64,000 nucleotides of DNA from Nocardioides cremeus. Its GTDB lineage: Bacteria; Actinomycetota; Actinomycetes; Propionibacteriales; Nocardioidaceae. Under the pieces are notes generated by a model. The model saw only the letters and a list, made by a program, of their open reading frames with translations, did no database searches and was not told the origin of the DNA. Below are positions 43,321 through 52,900 of the stretch, in pieces. A program made the position numbers and the translations under genes. Location: assembly GCF_030518195.1 (NCBI RefSeq), contig NZ_JAULSC010000012.1, positions 46,544 to 110,543 of the forward strand. Direction: 5' to 3'. Each line of letters begins with the position of its first letter. Positions within the stretch are counted from its first letter, which is position 1.

Positions 43321-44361
43321 GTCGCGCAGCGGGGCGGTGGCGAAGGCGGGCAGGCCCTGGTCGGGGTGCACGGTCGCGGTGAAGCCCAGCTCGTCGGTGG
43401 CCCGCTGGGGCGAGGCGACGACGTGGCGCACGTCGCCGAGGCGGTAGCCGCCGGTGACCTCGGGCTCGATGTCGCTGCCGGTGCCGCGTGCGACCAGCGA
43501 CGCGACGTCGCGGATGCCGATCGGGTGCCCCGAGGCCACGTTGTAGGCGCGGTGGTGGCCCTCAGGCTCCTCGAGCACCGCCCGCAGCGCGGCCTCGTTG
43601 GCGCGCGCGACGTCGTCGACGTGCACGAAGTCGCGCACCTGCCGGCCGTCCTCGAAGACCTGGGGCGCCTCGCCGCGCTCGAGCGAGGAGCGGAACATCG
43701 CCGCCACCCCCGAGTAGGGCGTGTCGCGCGGCATCCGGGGGCCGTAGACGTTGTGGTAGCGCAGCGACAGGGCCGCGGCGCCGGCCTGGCGCACCCAGGC
43801 GATGGCGTAGTGCTCCTGGGCGACCTTGCTGGCGGCGTAGCTGGAGCGCGGCTCGAGGCGCGCGTCCTCGTCGACCAGCGCCCAGGTCAGCGGCTCGCCG
43901 CAGACCGGGCAGGGGTTCTCGAAGCGGCCGGCCTCCAGCGCCTCGCGGGGGCGGGTGGCCGGCACCTGCTCGCCGTGCTCGGCGCAGGTGTAGCGACCCT
44001 CGCCGTAGACGACCATGCTCGAGGCCTGCACCAGCCGGTGCACGCCCGCCTCGTGCATCGCCGCGAGCAGCACCGCCGTGCCCAGGTCGTTGTGGCCCGC
44101 GTAGAGCGGCAGGTCGGCGACGGTGACGCCGGCCCCGACCATGGCGGCCTGGTGGCACACCACGTCGACCCCGCGCAGCAGGTCGGGCCAGGCGTCGGCG
44201 TCGCGCACATCGAGCTGGTGGGTGCCGGCCGGGGCGCTGGTGGCACCGTGGGCCTTCTCGAGCATCAGGTCGACACGCACCACCTCGTCGCCGGCCGCCT
44301 CGAGGCGCTCGGCGATGGCGCCGCCGATGAAGCCGGCCGAGCCGGTCAGCAGGACCTTCAC
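43318..44361 (-). CDS. NAD-dependent epimerase/dehydratase with a zinc-ribbon-like insertion
   Basis: 347 residues from GTG 44361. Extended SDR fold: GSAGFIGG (7-14) binds NAD, and Tyr175-x3-Lys179 (SYAASKV) is catalytic. Between strands there is an unusual insertion with Cys126, His129, Cys151 and Cys154 (RYTCAEHG...NPCPVCGEP), which looks like a metal site. Substrate is a nucleotide sugar by family, not identified. GTGA overlap with the MTAP gene upstream. Confidence 0.87.
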   Translation of the reverse strand: MKVLLTGSAGFIGGAIAERLEAAGDEVVRVDLMLEKAHGATSAPAGTHQLDVRDADAWPDLLRGVDVVCHQAAMVGAGVTVADLPLYAGHNDLGTAVLLAAMHEAGVHRLVQASSMVVYGEGRYTCAEHGEQVPATRPREALEAGRFENPCPVCGEPLTWALVDEDARLEPRSSYAASKVAQEHYAIAWVRQAGAAALSLRYHNVYGPRMPRDTPYSGVAAMFRSSLERGEAPQVFEDGRQVRDFVHVDDVARANEAALRAVLEEPEGHHRAYNVASGHPIGIRDVASLVARGTGSDIEPEVTGGYRLGDVRHVVASPQRATDELGFTATVHPDQGLPAFATAPLRD

Positions 44362-45182
44362 GACGCCGACTCCGAGGCCGACTCCCGGCCCGGGACGGTG
44401 TAGGTGAGCTCGAGGTCGTCGGCCCAGCCCGAGCAGGAGCAGCCGTCGGGGTCGGGCAGCGCCTCGATGGCCGCGGCGAGCAGCCCGGTGAGCCGCTCGA
44501 GGTTGGCCTTGAAGCGGGCGAAGACCTCGGCCTGGCCCACCCCCTCGCCGCTCTCGGCGCCGGCGTCCATGTCGGTGACCAGCGCGATCGGGGTGTAGCA
44601 CTGCAGCATCTCGCGGGCCAGCGCCGCCTCGGGGTGCCCGGTCATGTTGATCAGCGACCAGCCCTGCTCGGCGTAGTGGCGCGACTCGGCGCGCGTGGAG
44701 AAGCGGGGGCCCTCGACGATCACCATCGTGCCGCCGTGGCGCACGTCGTCGGCCGCGCCGGTCACCGCCCCGGCGAGCCGGTCGCAGTAGGGGTCCCCGA
44801 ACGGCAGGTGCACCGCGCCGCCCTCGACGTACGACGGCACCCGGCGGTAGGTGCGGTCGACCATCTGGTCGGGCACCACCACGTCACCCGGCGCCACGTC
44901 GGCCCGCAACCCGCCCACCGCGCAGGGCGCCAGCACCTGGCGCACGCCCAGGGAGCGCAGCGCCCACTGGTTGGCGCGGTAGGGGATGGTGTGCGGCGCG
45001 TACTCGTGGGAGGTGCCGTGGCGCGGCAGGAACGCCACCCGCCGCCCGGCGACCGTGCCGATCGAGACCGGCGCCGAGGGGTCGCCGTACGGCGTCTCGA
45101 CCCGGACCGTCTCGGGGTCCTCGAGGAAGGAGTAGAAACCGGTGCCGCCGATCACGGCGACGTCAGCACGCGTCTCGCTCAT
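44358..45182 (-). CDS. mtnP: S-methyl-5'-thioadenosine phosphorylase
   Basis: 274 residues. It cleaves methylthioadenosine with phosphate to adenine and methylthioribose phosphate. Family blocks: VIGGTGFYSFLED, FLPRHGTSHEYAPHTIPYRA, VEGPRFSTRAES and INMTGHPEAALAREM. A purine nucleoside phosphorylase of the MTAP type acting on another nucleoside is the alternative. The C-terminal extension with CSCSG is unusual. Coupled to the epimerase by a GTGA overlap; MFS gene 5 bp beyond its start. Confidence 0.92.
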   Translation of the reverse strand: MSETRADVAVIGGTGFYSFLEDPETVRVETPYGDPSAPVSIGTVAGRRVAFLPRHGTSHEYAPHTIPYRANQWALRSLGVRQVLAPCAVGGLRADVAPGDVVVPDQMVDRTYRRVPSYVEGGAVHLPFGDPYCDRLAGAVTGAADDVRHGGTMVIVEGPRFSTRAESRHYAEQGWSLINMTGHPEAALAREMLQCYTPIALVTDMDAGAESGEGVGQAEVFARFKANLERLTGLLAAAIEALPDPDGCSCSGWADDLELTYTVPGRESASESAS

Positions 45183-45187
45183 GGGCG

Positions 45188-46507
45188 TCACTGTGCCAGG
45201 TCGGCCGGGGCCTCCGGAGCCGCCACGGGGGTGAGACGGTGCGCAGCCACCGCGGCGCCGAGCACCGCCAGGGCCAGGCCGACCGCGGCCAGCGCGAGGG
45301 CCGGGTAGCCGGCGAGCGCGACGACGACGCCGGCCAGCCCACCGCCCGCCGCGGCGACCAGGTTCATCACCAGGTCGGCCGAGCCCTGCACGTCGGCGCG
45401 GGCGTCGAGCGGGGCGTGGTCGGCGACCAGCGTCGAGGCCGCGACCGTGGCGAGGGACCAGCCCAGGCCCAGCAGGAAGAGTCCGCCGAAGATCTGCCAC
45501 GAGGAGCCCTCGGGCGCGGCCGCCGAGAGCCCCAGCGCGACGACGAGCACCACGCCGCCGGCGCCCAGGGTGAGCGGGCGCCCAGCTGTGTCGGCCAGCC
45601 ACCCCACCAGCGGGGCGAAGGCGAACATGCCCAGCACGTGCACGCTGATGACCACCCCGATGACCCGCAGCTCGGCGCCGCCGTGCTCCATGTGCAGCGG
45701 CGTCATCACCATCACCGCGACCATGGCCGCGTGCGCGCCCGCGAGCCCGACGACCGCGGCGAGCAGCACCGGCCGCTCCCGCACCGCCTGCCGCACCCGC
45801 CCCCACGACGTGCCCGAGGGCACCAGCCCGGCGGTGCCGGCGACCTCGCGGGCCAGCAGCAGCGGGTCGGGGCGCAGGAAGGTGCTGACCACCGCGGCGG
45901 CCAGCAGCATCCCGACGCTGCCCAGCGCGAAGGGACCGGTCAGCTCGGGCAGCCCCAACCAGCGGGCCAGCGCCGCGGCGGGGCCGGTCAGGTTGGGGCC
46001 GGCGACGGCGCCGATGGTGGTCGCCCACACCACGACGGCCAGCGCCCGGCCCCGCTGGGCCGGCTCGGCGAGGTCGGTGGCGGCGTACCTCGCGGCGTTG
46101 TTGGCGGCGGTCGTCGAGCCCAGCAGCACCGCGCCGAGCAGCAGCAGCGCCATCGACCCGACGCTGCCGGCGACCACGGCGAGCACGGCCCCGCTCGCGC
46201 CGAGCAGGTAGCCGGTGGTCAGGCCGGGGCGGCGCCCGTGCAGCGCCATCACCCGGGCCAGCACGTAGGAGGCGAGCGCGGCGCCGAGCACCTGGAAGGT
46301 CTGCGCCAAGCCGGCTTGGCCGTCGCTGCCGGAGATGTCACGGGCCAGCAGCGAGGCGGTGGCGATGCCGATCGTGATGCCGACCGCGCCGACGGCCTGG
46401 GTGACCACCAGGGTCGCGACGGTACGCCGCTGCACCCGGGCCTGCGCCTCTCCGGCCTCCACCTGGCCCGGCTGCATCGCCGGCGGCTGCGGCGCGGAGG
46501 CCGTCAC
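45188..46507 (-). CDS. Major facilitator superfamily transporter
   Basis: 439 residues from GTG 46507 with twelve hydrophobic segments in two six-helix halves. The between-helix motif LARVMALHGRRPGLTTGYLL matches the MFS loop 2-3 pattern. The N-terminal ~40 residues are a polar tail. It is probably a drug or metabolite exporter; the substrate is unknown. The start overlaps the DUF3046 stop (GTGA). Confidence 0.88.
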   Translation of the reverse strand: MTASAPQPPAMQPGQVEAGEAQARVQRRTVATLVVTQAVGAVGITIGIATASLLARDISGSDGQAGLAQTFQVLGAALASYVLARVMALHGRRPGLTTGYLLGASGAVLAVVAGSVGSMALLLLGAVLLGSTTAANNAARYAATDLAEPAQRGRALAVVVWATTIGAVAGPNLTGPAAALARWLGLPELTGPFALGSVGMLLAAAVVSTFLRPDPLLLAREVAGTAGLVPSGTSWGRVRQAVRERPVLLAAVVGLAGAHAAMVAVMVMTPLHMEHGGAELRVIGVVISVHVLGMFAFAPLVGWLADTAGRPLTLGAGGVVLVVALGLSAAAPEGSSWQIFGGLFLLGLGWSLATVAASTLVADHAPLDARADVQGSADLVMNLVAAAGGGLAGVVVALAGYPALALAAVGLALAVLGAAVAAHRLTPVAAPEAPADLAQ

Positions 46508-46698
46508 TGGTAGCGCTCGGGCAGCTCGAGCACGCGCCAGACCGCGGCCCAGACCTGCTTGGGCGGGATCCCGTCGTCGATGGCCTGGCGGGTGGTCCGG
46601 CCGCCGAGCTCGTTGATGACGAAGAGCTCGGCCCACGAGCCCGACGACTCCCTGCCCAGCGCCTCGTCGAGCCGTGCCCAGAACTCCGTGTGCCTCAC
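46504..46698 (-). CDS. DUF3046 family small protein
   Basis: 64 residues: MRHTEFWARLDEALG, then SWAELFVINELGGRTTRQAI and a Trp-rich tail WAAVWRVLELPERYQ. This matches DUF3046, a short actinobacterial protein usually encoded next to recA-recX. Here it is about 9 kb away and coupled to an MFS transporter. Function unknown. Confidence 0.88.
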   Translation of the reverse strand: MRHTEFWARLDEALGRESSGSWAELFVINELGGRTTRQAIDDGIPPKQVWAAVWRVLELPERYQ

Positions 46699-46716
46699 GT
46701 GCCCATTGTGCGCGGG

Positions 46717-47487
46717 CTAGGTGAGCAGCAGCGAGTCGAGGCGCCGCCGCGCGACCAGGAGGCCCGCCACCCCCATCGCCACCAGGTAGACCACCGAGAC
46801 CGCGGAGTCCCAGGAGACCGCGCCCGTGGTCAGCTCGCGGCACAGCACCACCCCGCGGTAGAGCGGCGTGGCCTCGACGACCCAGCGCAGCGCCCCGGGA
46901 TAGGTGGTGACCGGGAAGAAGGTCGCGGAGAACAGGAACATCGGCAGCGTCGAGAGGGTGACCAGCTCGAAGTCCTGCCAGGAGCGCATGTAGGTCGTCA
47001 GCGCCATCGCCACCGCGCCGAAGGCCAGCCCGATCAGCAGCGTGGCCGGCAGCACCAGCACCGCCCACCACGACGAGACCAGCCCCATCGCCAGCATCAC
47101 CAGCAGGAAGCCGAGCGAGTAGACGCCGCCGCGCAGCAGCGACCAGGCCAGCTCGCCGCGGGCGATGTCCGTGGTGGTCAGCGGCGTGGCCAGCATCTGG
47201 TCGAAGAGCTTGGAGTACTTGAGCTTGAAGAAGAAGTTGAAGGTCGAGTCGAGCACGGCGCCGTTCATCGCCGACGCCGCGAGCATCCCGGGCGCGACGA
47301 ACTCGGCGTACGGGATCTCGCGGCCGCCGACCTCGAAGCCGCTGATGAGGGCGCCCACCCCCACCCCGATGGAGAAGAGGTAGAAGACGGGCTCGAGGAA
47401 GCCGGTGGCGAAGATCCACCAGACCCGGCGGTAGGCCAGGAAGTTGCGCTGCAGGATCAGCCCGGTGCTCGCGGTCACCACCATCAC
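46717..47487 (-). CDS. ABC-2 type exporter permease (second)
   Basis: 256 residues with about six membrane helices and the ABC-2 pattern: N-terminal LILQRNFLAYRRVWWIF, central FMLATPLTTTDI-like loop (DQMLATPLTT) and LFSATFFPVTTYPGALRW. It forms a heterodimer with the neighbouring permease for the DrrA-like ATPase. 22 bp separate the two permease genes. Confidence 0.9.
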   Translation of the reverse strand: MMVVTASTGLILQRNFLAYRRVWWIFATGFLEPVFYLFSIGVGVGALISGFEVGGREIPYAEFVAPGMLAASAMNGAVLDSTFNFFFKLKYSKLFDQMLATPLTTTDIARGELAWSLLRGGVYSLGFLLVMLAMGLVSSWWAVLVLPATLLIGLAFGAVAMALTTYMRSWQDFELVTLSTLPMFLFSATFFPVTTYPGALRWVVEATPLYRGVVLCRELTTGAVSWDSAVSVVYLVAMGVAGLLVARRRLDSLLLT

Positions 47488-47509
47488 GCCGACTCCCCCG
47501 CTCGAGCAC

Positions 47510-48334
47510 TCACTGCTGCATCCGCCGGGTCAGGCGGCGCACGGCCCACCACCAGCCGAGGACCACGAGCACCAGCAGGTAGGCCACGTGCACGGCCACC
47601 ATCGACCAGTCGGGCACCCCCAGCACGAGCATCCGGGTCAGGTCGACGCCGTGCCACAGCGGCGTCGCGCGCGCCAGCGCCTCGAGCGGCGCATCCAGGT
47701 TGGCGACCGGGAAGAACGCGCCGGAGAACAGGAACATCGGGATCATCCCGAGCCGGAAGACCAGCGAGAACGCGGTCTCGTCGCGCAGCCCGGCCGCGAA
47801 GGCGTAGAGCGGCACCGCGAAGGCCATGCCGAGCAGGACCTGCACGGCGAAAGCGCCCAGCACCCCCGGCGCCGACTCGTAGACGCCGAAGGGCGCAGTG
47901 ACGGCCAGGAACACCGCCGCGGTCACCGCGACCCGGAAGGCCACGAAGCCCAGGTGGGCCAGCGCGATCTCGCGCACCCCGAGCGGGGTGGCGGTCATGG
48001 AGAAGTAGGTCTTGTTCCACTTCACCATCGCCATCACCGGGTAGGTGACCTCGCCGACGACGGTGGTCATCGAGGTGGCCGCGACCAGGCCCGGCACCAC
48101 GAAGGCCAGGTACGACGTCGCGCCCTCGAGCGTGGCGGGGTCGGCCTCGACGAAGCCGCCCAGCAGCACCCCCATCGCCAGCACGTAGAGCAGCGGGGTG
48201 ATGAAGGACGAGACGATGCTGCCGCGCCAGGTGCGCCGGTAGACCGTGGCCCAGTAGTCGACCAGGCGCAGCGCGCCGCGCAGCGTGCTGGTCGGCGCGC
48301 TGCTGGTCGAGGTGCTGGTGGAGGGGCTGCTCAT
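47510..48334 (-). CDS. ABC-2 type exporter permease (first)
   Basis: 274 residues with a Ser/Thr-rich N-terminus and about six membrane helices. Features include ATVYRRTWRGSIVSSFITPL, KTYFSMTATPLGVREIALAH and FLFSGAFFPVANLDAPLEAL. It is homologous to the next permease. The start overlaps the ATPase stop (TGATG). Confidence 0.9.
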   Translation of the reverse strand: MSSPSTSTSTSSAPTSTLRGALRLVDYWATVYRRTWRGSIVSSFITPLLYVLAMGVLLGGFVEADPATLEGATSYLAFVVPGLVAATSMTTVVGEVTYPVMAMVKWNKTYFSMTATPLGVREIALAHLGFVAFRVAVTAAVFLAVTAPFGVYESAPGVLGAFAVQVLLGMAFAVPLYAFAAGLRDETAFSLVFRLGMIPMFLFSGAFFPVANLDAPLEALARATPLWHGVDLTRMLVLGVPDWSMVAVHVAYLLVLVVLGWWWAVRRLTRRMQQ

Positions 48335-49290
48335 CAGTCGACCAGGGTCCGTCCGGTCAGGCGCAGGAAGACGTCCTCGAGGGTGGCGCGACGTACCAGC
48401 GTGGCCACCGGCTCGAGGCCGCGCTCGTGCACCTTGGCCAGGGTCTCCTCGCCGTCGGCGGTGTAGAGCAGCAACCGGTCGGGCAGCACCTCGACGCGCT
48501 CGGCGAGGTCGGCGACCCGCTCGACGTGCCGGTCGTGGCCCGCGCCCGGCTCAGCGACGCCGAAGCGGAGCTCGGCGACCTCGCGCGTCGAGTGCTCGCG
48601 GATCAGCTGCAGGGGCGAGCCCTCCGCGACCACGAGCCCCTTGTCCATCACCACCAGGCGGTCGGTCAGCTGCTCGGCCTCGTCCATGTAGTGCGTGGTC
48701 AGCACCAGCGTCACGCCCTGCTGCTTGAGCCGGAAGAGCCGCTCCCAGACCACGTGGCGCGCCTGCGGGTCCAGCCCGGTGGTGGGCTCGTCGAGCAGCA
48801 GCAGCTCGGGCGAGTTCACCAGCGACCGGGCGATGGTCAGGCGTCGCTTCATGCCCCCCGAGAGGTCGTCGACGCGGGCGTCGGCCTTGTCGGTGAGCTG
48901 CACGAAGTCGAGCAGCTCGCCGACCCGCTCGCGCACCTCGCGGCGCCCCATCCCGAAGTAGCGGCCGTAGACGTAGAGGTTGTCGCGCACCGACAGCTCG
49001 GTGTCGAGGGTGTCTTCCTGGGGACAGACCCCGATCCGGGCACGGATGGCGGGCCCGTCGACGGCGGGGTCGAGGCCCAGGATGCGCAGCCGCCCGTCGG
49101 TGACCGGCGAGACGGCCGCGACCATCCGCATGGTCGAGGACTTGCCGGCGCCGTTGGGGCCCAGGAACCCGAAGGCCTCGCCGCGCCGCACCTCGACGTC
49201 GATGCCGCGCACGGCCTCGAAGCCGCCGAAGCTCTTGCGCAGCCCACGGGCCTCGATCATCGGGTGCTCGGAGGCGCTGTGGTCAGGCAC
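48334..49290 (-). CDS. ABC exporter ATPase (DrrA-like)
   Basis: 318 residues. Walker A GPNGAGKS (44-51), signature LSGGMKRR, Walker B LLLLDEPTTGLD, and the C-terminal domain of daunorubicin-resistance-type ATPases. It powers the two permeases encoded downstream. Substrates of such systems are lipids, drugs or glycolipids; none can be named here. Confidence 0.93.
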   Translation of the reverse strand: MPDHSASEHPMIEARGLRKSFGGFEAVRGIDVEVRRGEAFGFLGPNGAGKSSTMRMVAAVSPVTDGRLRILGLDPAVDGPAIRARIGVCPQEDTLDTELSVRDNLYVYGRYFGMGRREVRERVGELLDFVQLTDKADARVDDLSGGMKRRLTIARSLVNSPELLLLDEPTTGLDPQARHVVWERLFRLKQQGVTLVLTTHYMDEAEQLTDRLVVMDKGLVVAEGSPLQLIREHSTREVAELRFGVAEPGAGHDRHVERVADLAERVEVLPDRLLLYTADGEETLAKVHERGLEPVATLVRRATLEDVFLRLTGRTLVD

Positions 49291-49390
49291 GCGGCCACTC
49301 TAGGACTCCTCTTCGGGCTGGTCGGCAGACACCACGACGACCAGCGACTAGGTTCGCGCGGGTGGGCCGCACACATGAGGAGACCCCCTG

Positions 49391-49894
49391 ATGGGCATCA
49401 CCGACGACGCCTCGCGCCTGGGCGTGCTGCAGGTCGACGGCACGGCGTACGCCGTCACCCGAGCGCGTCGCGGCGACGTCGCGGCGCTCGTGGCGCTGCT
49501 GGCCGACGACGAGCTGGGCCGCGAGCGCGAGGGCGGCGACCTCGAGCCCTACCTGCGGGCCTACGCGCGCATCGACCGCTCCCCCGACAACCTGCTGCTC
49601 GCGGTGCGCTCGCCCGAGGGCGACGTGGTGGCCACCGCGCACCTGACGATGCTGCCCGGCCTGTCGCGCGGCGCGACCCTGCGCCTGCAGGTCGAGGCGG
49701 TGCGGGTGGCCTCGTCGGTGCGCCACCTCGGGCTGGGCACCGCGATGCTGGAGTGGATCACCGGCTACGCCCGCAGCCACGGCGCCGGGCTGGTGCAGCT
49801 GAGCACCGACCGGTCGCGCCCCGACGCTCGGCGGCTCTACGAGCGGCTGGGCTACGTGGCCAGCCACGACGGCATGAAGCTGCACCTGACCTGA
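49391..49894 (+). CDS. GNAT family N-acetyltransferase
   Basis: 167 residues with the acetyl-CoA-binding block VRVASSVRHLGLGTAMLEWI and the C-terminal DARRLYERLGYVASHDGMKL. GAGGAGA lies eight bases ahead of the ATG. The acceptor is unknown. 22 bp before lhr. Confidence 0.88.
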   Translation: MGITDDASRLGVLQVDGTAYAVTRARRGDVAALVALLADDELGREREGGDLEPYLRAYARIDRSPDNLLLAVRSPEGDVVATAHLTMLPGLSRGATLRLQVEAVRVASSVRHLGLGTAMLEWITGYARSHGAGLVQLSTDRSRPDARRLYERLGYVASHDGMKLHLT

Positions 49895-49916
49895 GGGTGG
49901 GACGGGTGTCGGTGCC

Positions 49917-52900
49917 GTGGGTCAGACTTGCCCGGTGCCCGACGTCGTCGCCCCCCACGCTGCCCTGGAGCGCTTCAGCGAGCCCACCCGCACCTGGTTC
50001 GCGGCCGCGTTCGCGGTGCCCACCCCGGCCCAGGCCGGCGCGTGGGAGGCGATCGGTGCGGGCCGGCACGCGCTGGTCGTGGCCCCGACCGGCTCGGGCA
50101 AGACGCTGAGCGCGTTCCTCTGGTCGATCGACCGGCTGCTCACCGACCCTCCGCCGAGCGACAAGCAGCAGCGCTGCCGGGTCCTCTACGTCTCCCCGCT
50201 CAAGGCGCTGGCCGTCGACGTCGAGCGCAACCTGCGCGCGCCGCTGACCGGCATCCGCCACACCGCTGCGCGCCTGGGCACCGAGCTGCCCGAGGTACGG
50301 GTGGGGGTCCGCTCGGGCGACACCAGCGCCGCCGACCGGCGCAAGATGGTCACTGCGCCCCCCGACGTCATGATCACCACGCCCGAGTCGCTGTTCCTGA
50401 TGCTCACCTCCCAGGCCCGCGAGGCGCTGCGCGGGGTGCAGACGGTGATCGTCGACGAGGTGCACGCGGTCGCCGGCACCAAGCGCGGCGCCCACCTGGG
50501 GGTCTCCCTCGAGCGGCTCGACGCGCTGCTCGACAGGCCCGCGCAGCGCATCGGCCTGTCGGCGACGGTGCGCCCGGTCGAGGAGGTCGCCCGCTACCTC
50601 GGCGGCACCGCCCCGGTCGAGGTCGTCTCCCCACCCAGCGAGAAGCGGTGGGACCTCTCGGTGGTGGTGCCGGTCGAGGACATGACCAGCCCCGGCGGCG
50701 CCTTCGACGACGACCCCGGCGCCGACGACGACCCGGGAGGCGGCGCCGAGCGCGTCTCGAGCATCTGGCCGCACGTCGAGGAGCGCGTGGTCGACCTGAT
50801 CGAGCAGCACAGCTCGACGATCGTCTTCGCCAACTCCCGCCGGCTCTCCGAGCGGCTCACCGCCCGGCTCAACGACATCGCGGCCGAGCGCGCCGGGGTC
50901 GAGCCCGCGCCGGGCGACAAGGTCCCGGCCCAGGCGATGGGCCAGTCGGGCGCCACCGAGGGCAGCGCCCCGGTGATCGCCAAGTCCCACCACGGCTCGG
51001 TCTCCAAGGAGCAGCGCGCCCTGATCGAGGACGACCTCAAGCGCGGCCGGCTGCCCGCGGTGGTCGCCACCAGCAGCCTCGAGCTCGGCATCGACATGGG
51101 CGCCGTCGACCTGGTCGTGCAGATCGAGTCGCCGCCCAGCGTCGCCAGCGCCCTGCAGCGCGTGGGCCGCGCCGGCCACCAGGTCGGCGAGGTCTCGCGG
51201 GGCGTGCTGTTCCCCAAGCACCGCGGCGACCTGGCGCAGACCGCGGTCGCGGTCGAGCGGATGCGGTCCGGGGCGATCGAGTCGCTGCGGGTGCCCACCA
51301 ACCCCCTCGACGTGCTCGCCCAGCAGGTGGTCGCGGCGACCGCGCTCGAGCCGTGGGGCGTCGACGAGCTCTTCGAGCTGTTCAAGCGCTCGGCCTCCTT
51401 CGCCGGGCTGCCGCGATCGGCGTACGACGGCGTGCTCGACCTGCTCGCCGGGCGCTACCCCAGCGACGAGTTCGCCGAGCTGCGCCCGCGCATCGTGTGG
51501 GACCGCGTCACCGGCGAGCTGACCGGGCGCCCCGGGGCCCAGCGGCTGGCCGTCACCAGCGGCGGCACCATCCCCGACCGGGGCCTGTTCGGGGTCTTCC
51601 TCGTCGGTGGCGAAGGTCCGGGGCGCCGGGTGGGCGAGCTCGACGAGGAGATGGTCTACGAGTCCCGGGTCGGTGACGTCTTCGCGCTGGGCGCCACCAG
51701 CTGGCGCATCGAGGACATCACCCACGACCGGGTGCTGGTGACCCCGGCTCCCGGCATCCCCGGCCGGCTGCCGTTCTGGAAGGGCGACGGCCTGGGGCGC
51801 CCGGCCGAGCTCGGCGAGGCGGTCGGCGCCTTCACCCGCGAGCTGGGTGCGATGCCGCGCGCGAAGGCGGAGGCCCGGGCGCGGGAGAACGGGCTCGACG
51901 AGTACGCCGCGGGCAACCTGGTCACCTACCTGCACGAGCAGCTCGAGGCCACCAACGTGCTGCCCACCGACACCACCCTGCTCGTCGAGCGCTTCCGCGA
52001 CGAGCTCGGCGACTGGCGCCTGGTGCTGCACTCGCCCTACGGCACGCCGGTGCACGCCCCGTGGGCGCTGGCGATCAACGCCCGCCTGCGCGAGCGCTAC
52101 GGCGTCGACGGCCAGGCGGTCGCCTCCGACGACGGCATCGTGATCCGGATGCCCGACACCGACGCCGAGCCGCCCGGGGCCGAGGTCGTGGTCTTCGAGC
52201 CCGACGAGATCGACGACCTGGTCACCCAGGAGGTCGGCGGGTCGGCGCTGTTCGCCTCGCGCTTCCGCGAGTGCGCGGCCCGGGCGCTGCTGCTGCCGCG
52301 CCGCGACCCCGGGCGCCGCTCCCCGCTGTGGCAGCAGCGGCAGCGCTCGGCCGCGCTGCTCGAGGTCGCCTCGCGCTACCCCTCCTTCCCGATCGTCCTC
52401 GAGGCGGTGCGCGAGGTGCTGCAGGACGTCTACGACCTGCCCAGCCTGATCGGGCTGATGCGCCGCGTCGACCGGCGCGAGGTGCAGGTCGCGGATGTCA
52501 CCACCCACGCACCCTCGCCCTACGCGCGCAGCCTGCTCTTCGGCTACGTCGCCCAGTTCGTCTACGAGGGCGACTCCCCCATCGCCGAGCGCCGGGCCGC
52601 CGCGCTCTCCCTCGACCAGGGCCTGCTGGCCGAGCTGCTGGGGCGCGCCGAGCTGCGCGAGCTGCTCGACCCCGCGGTGCTCGAGGAGGTGGAGGCCGAG
52701 CTGCAGCGCCTCGCCGACGACCGCCGCGCCCGGGGCGCCGAGGGGCTGGCCGACCTGCTGCGCCTGCTCGGCCCGCTCTCGCGCGAGGAGGTCGTGGCCC
52801 GCTCGGTGCCCGACGCCGACGTGGACGCCTGGGCCGGTGAGCTGGTGGCGGCCCGTCGCGTCGTCGAGGTCCGGATGGGCGGCACCGAGCGCTGGTGCGC

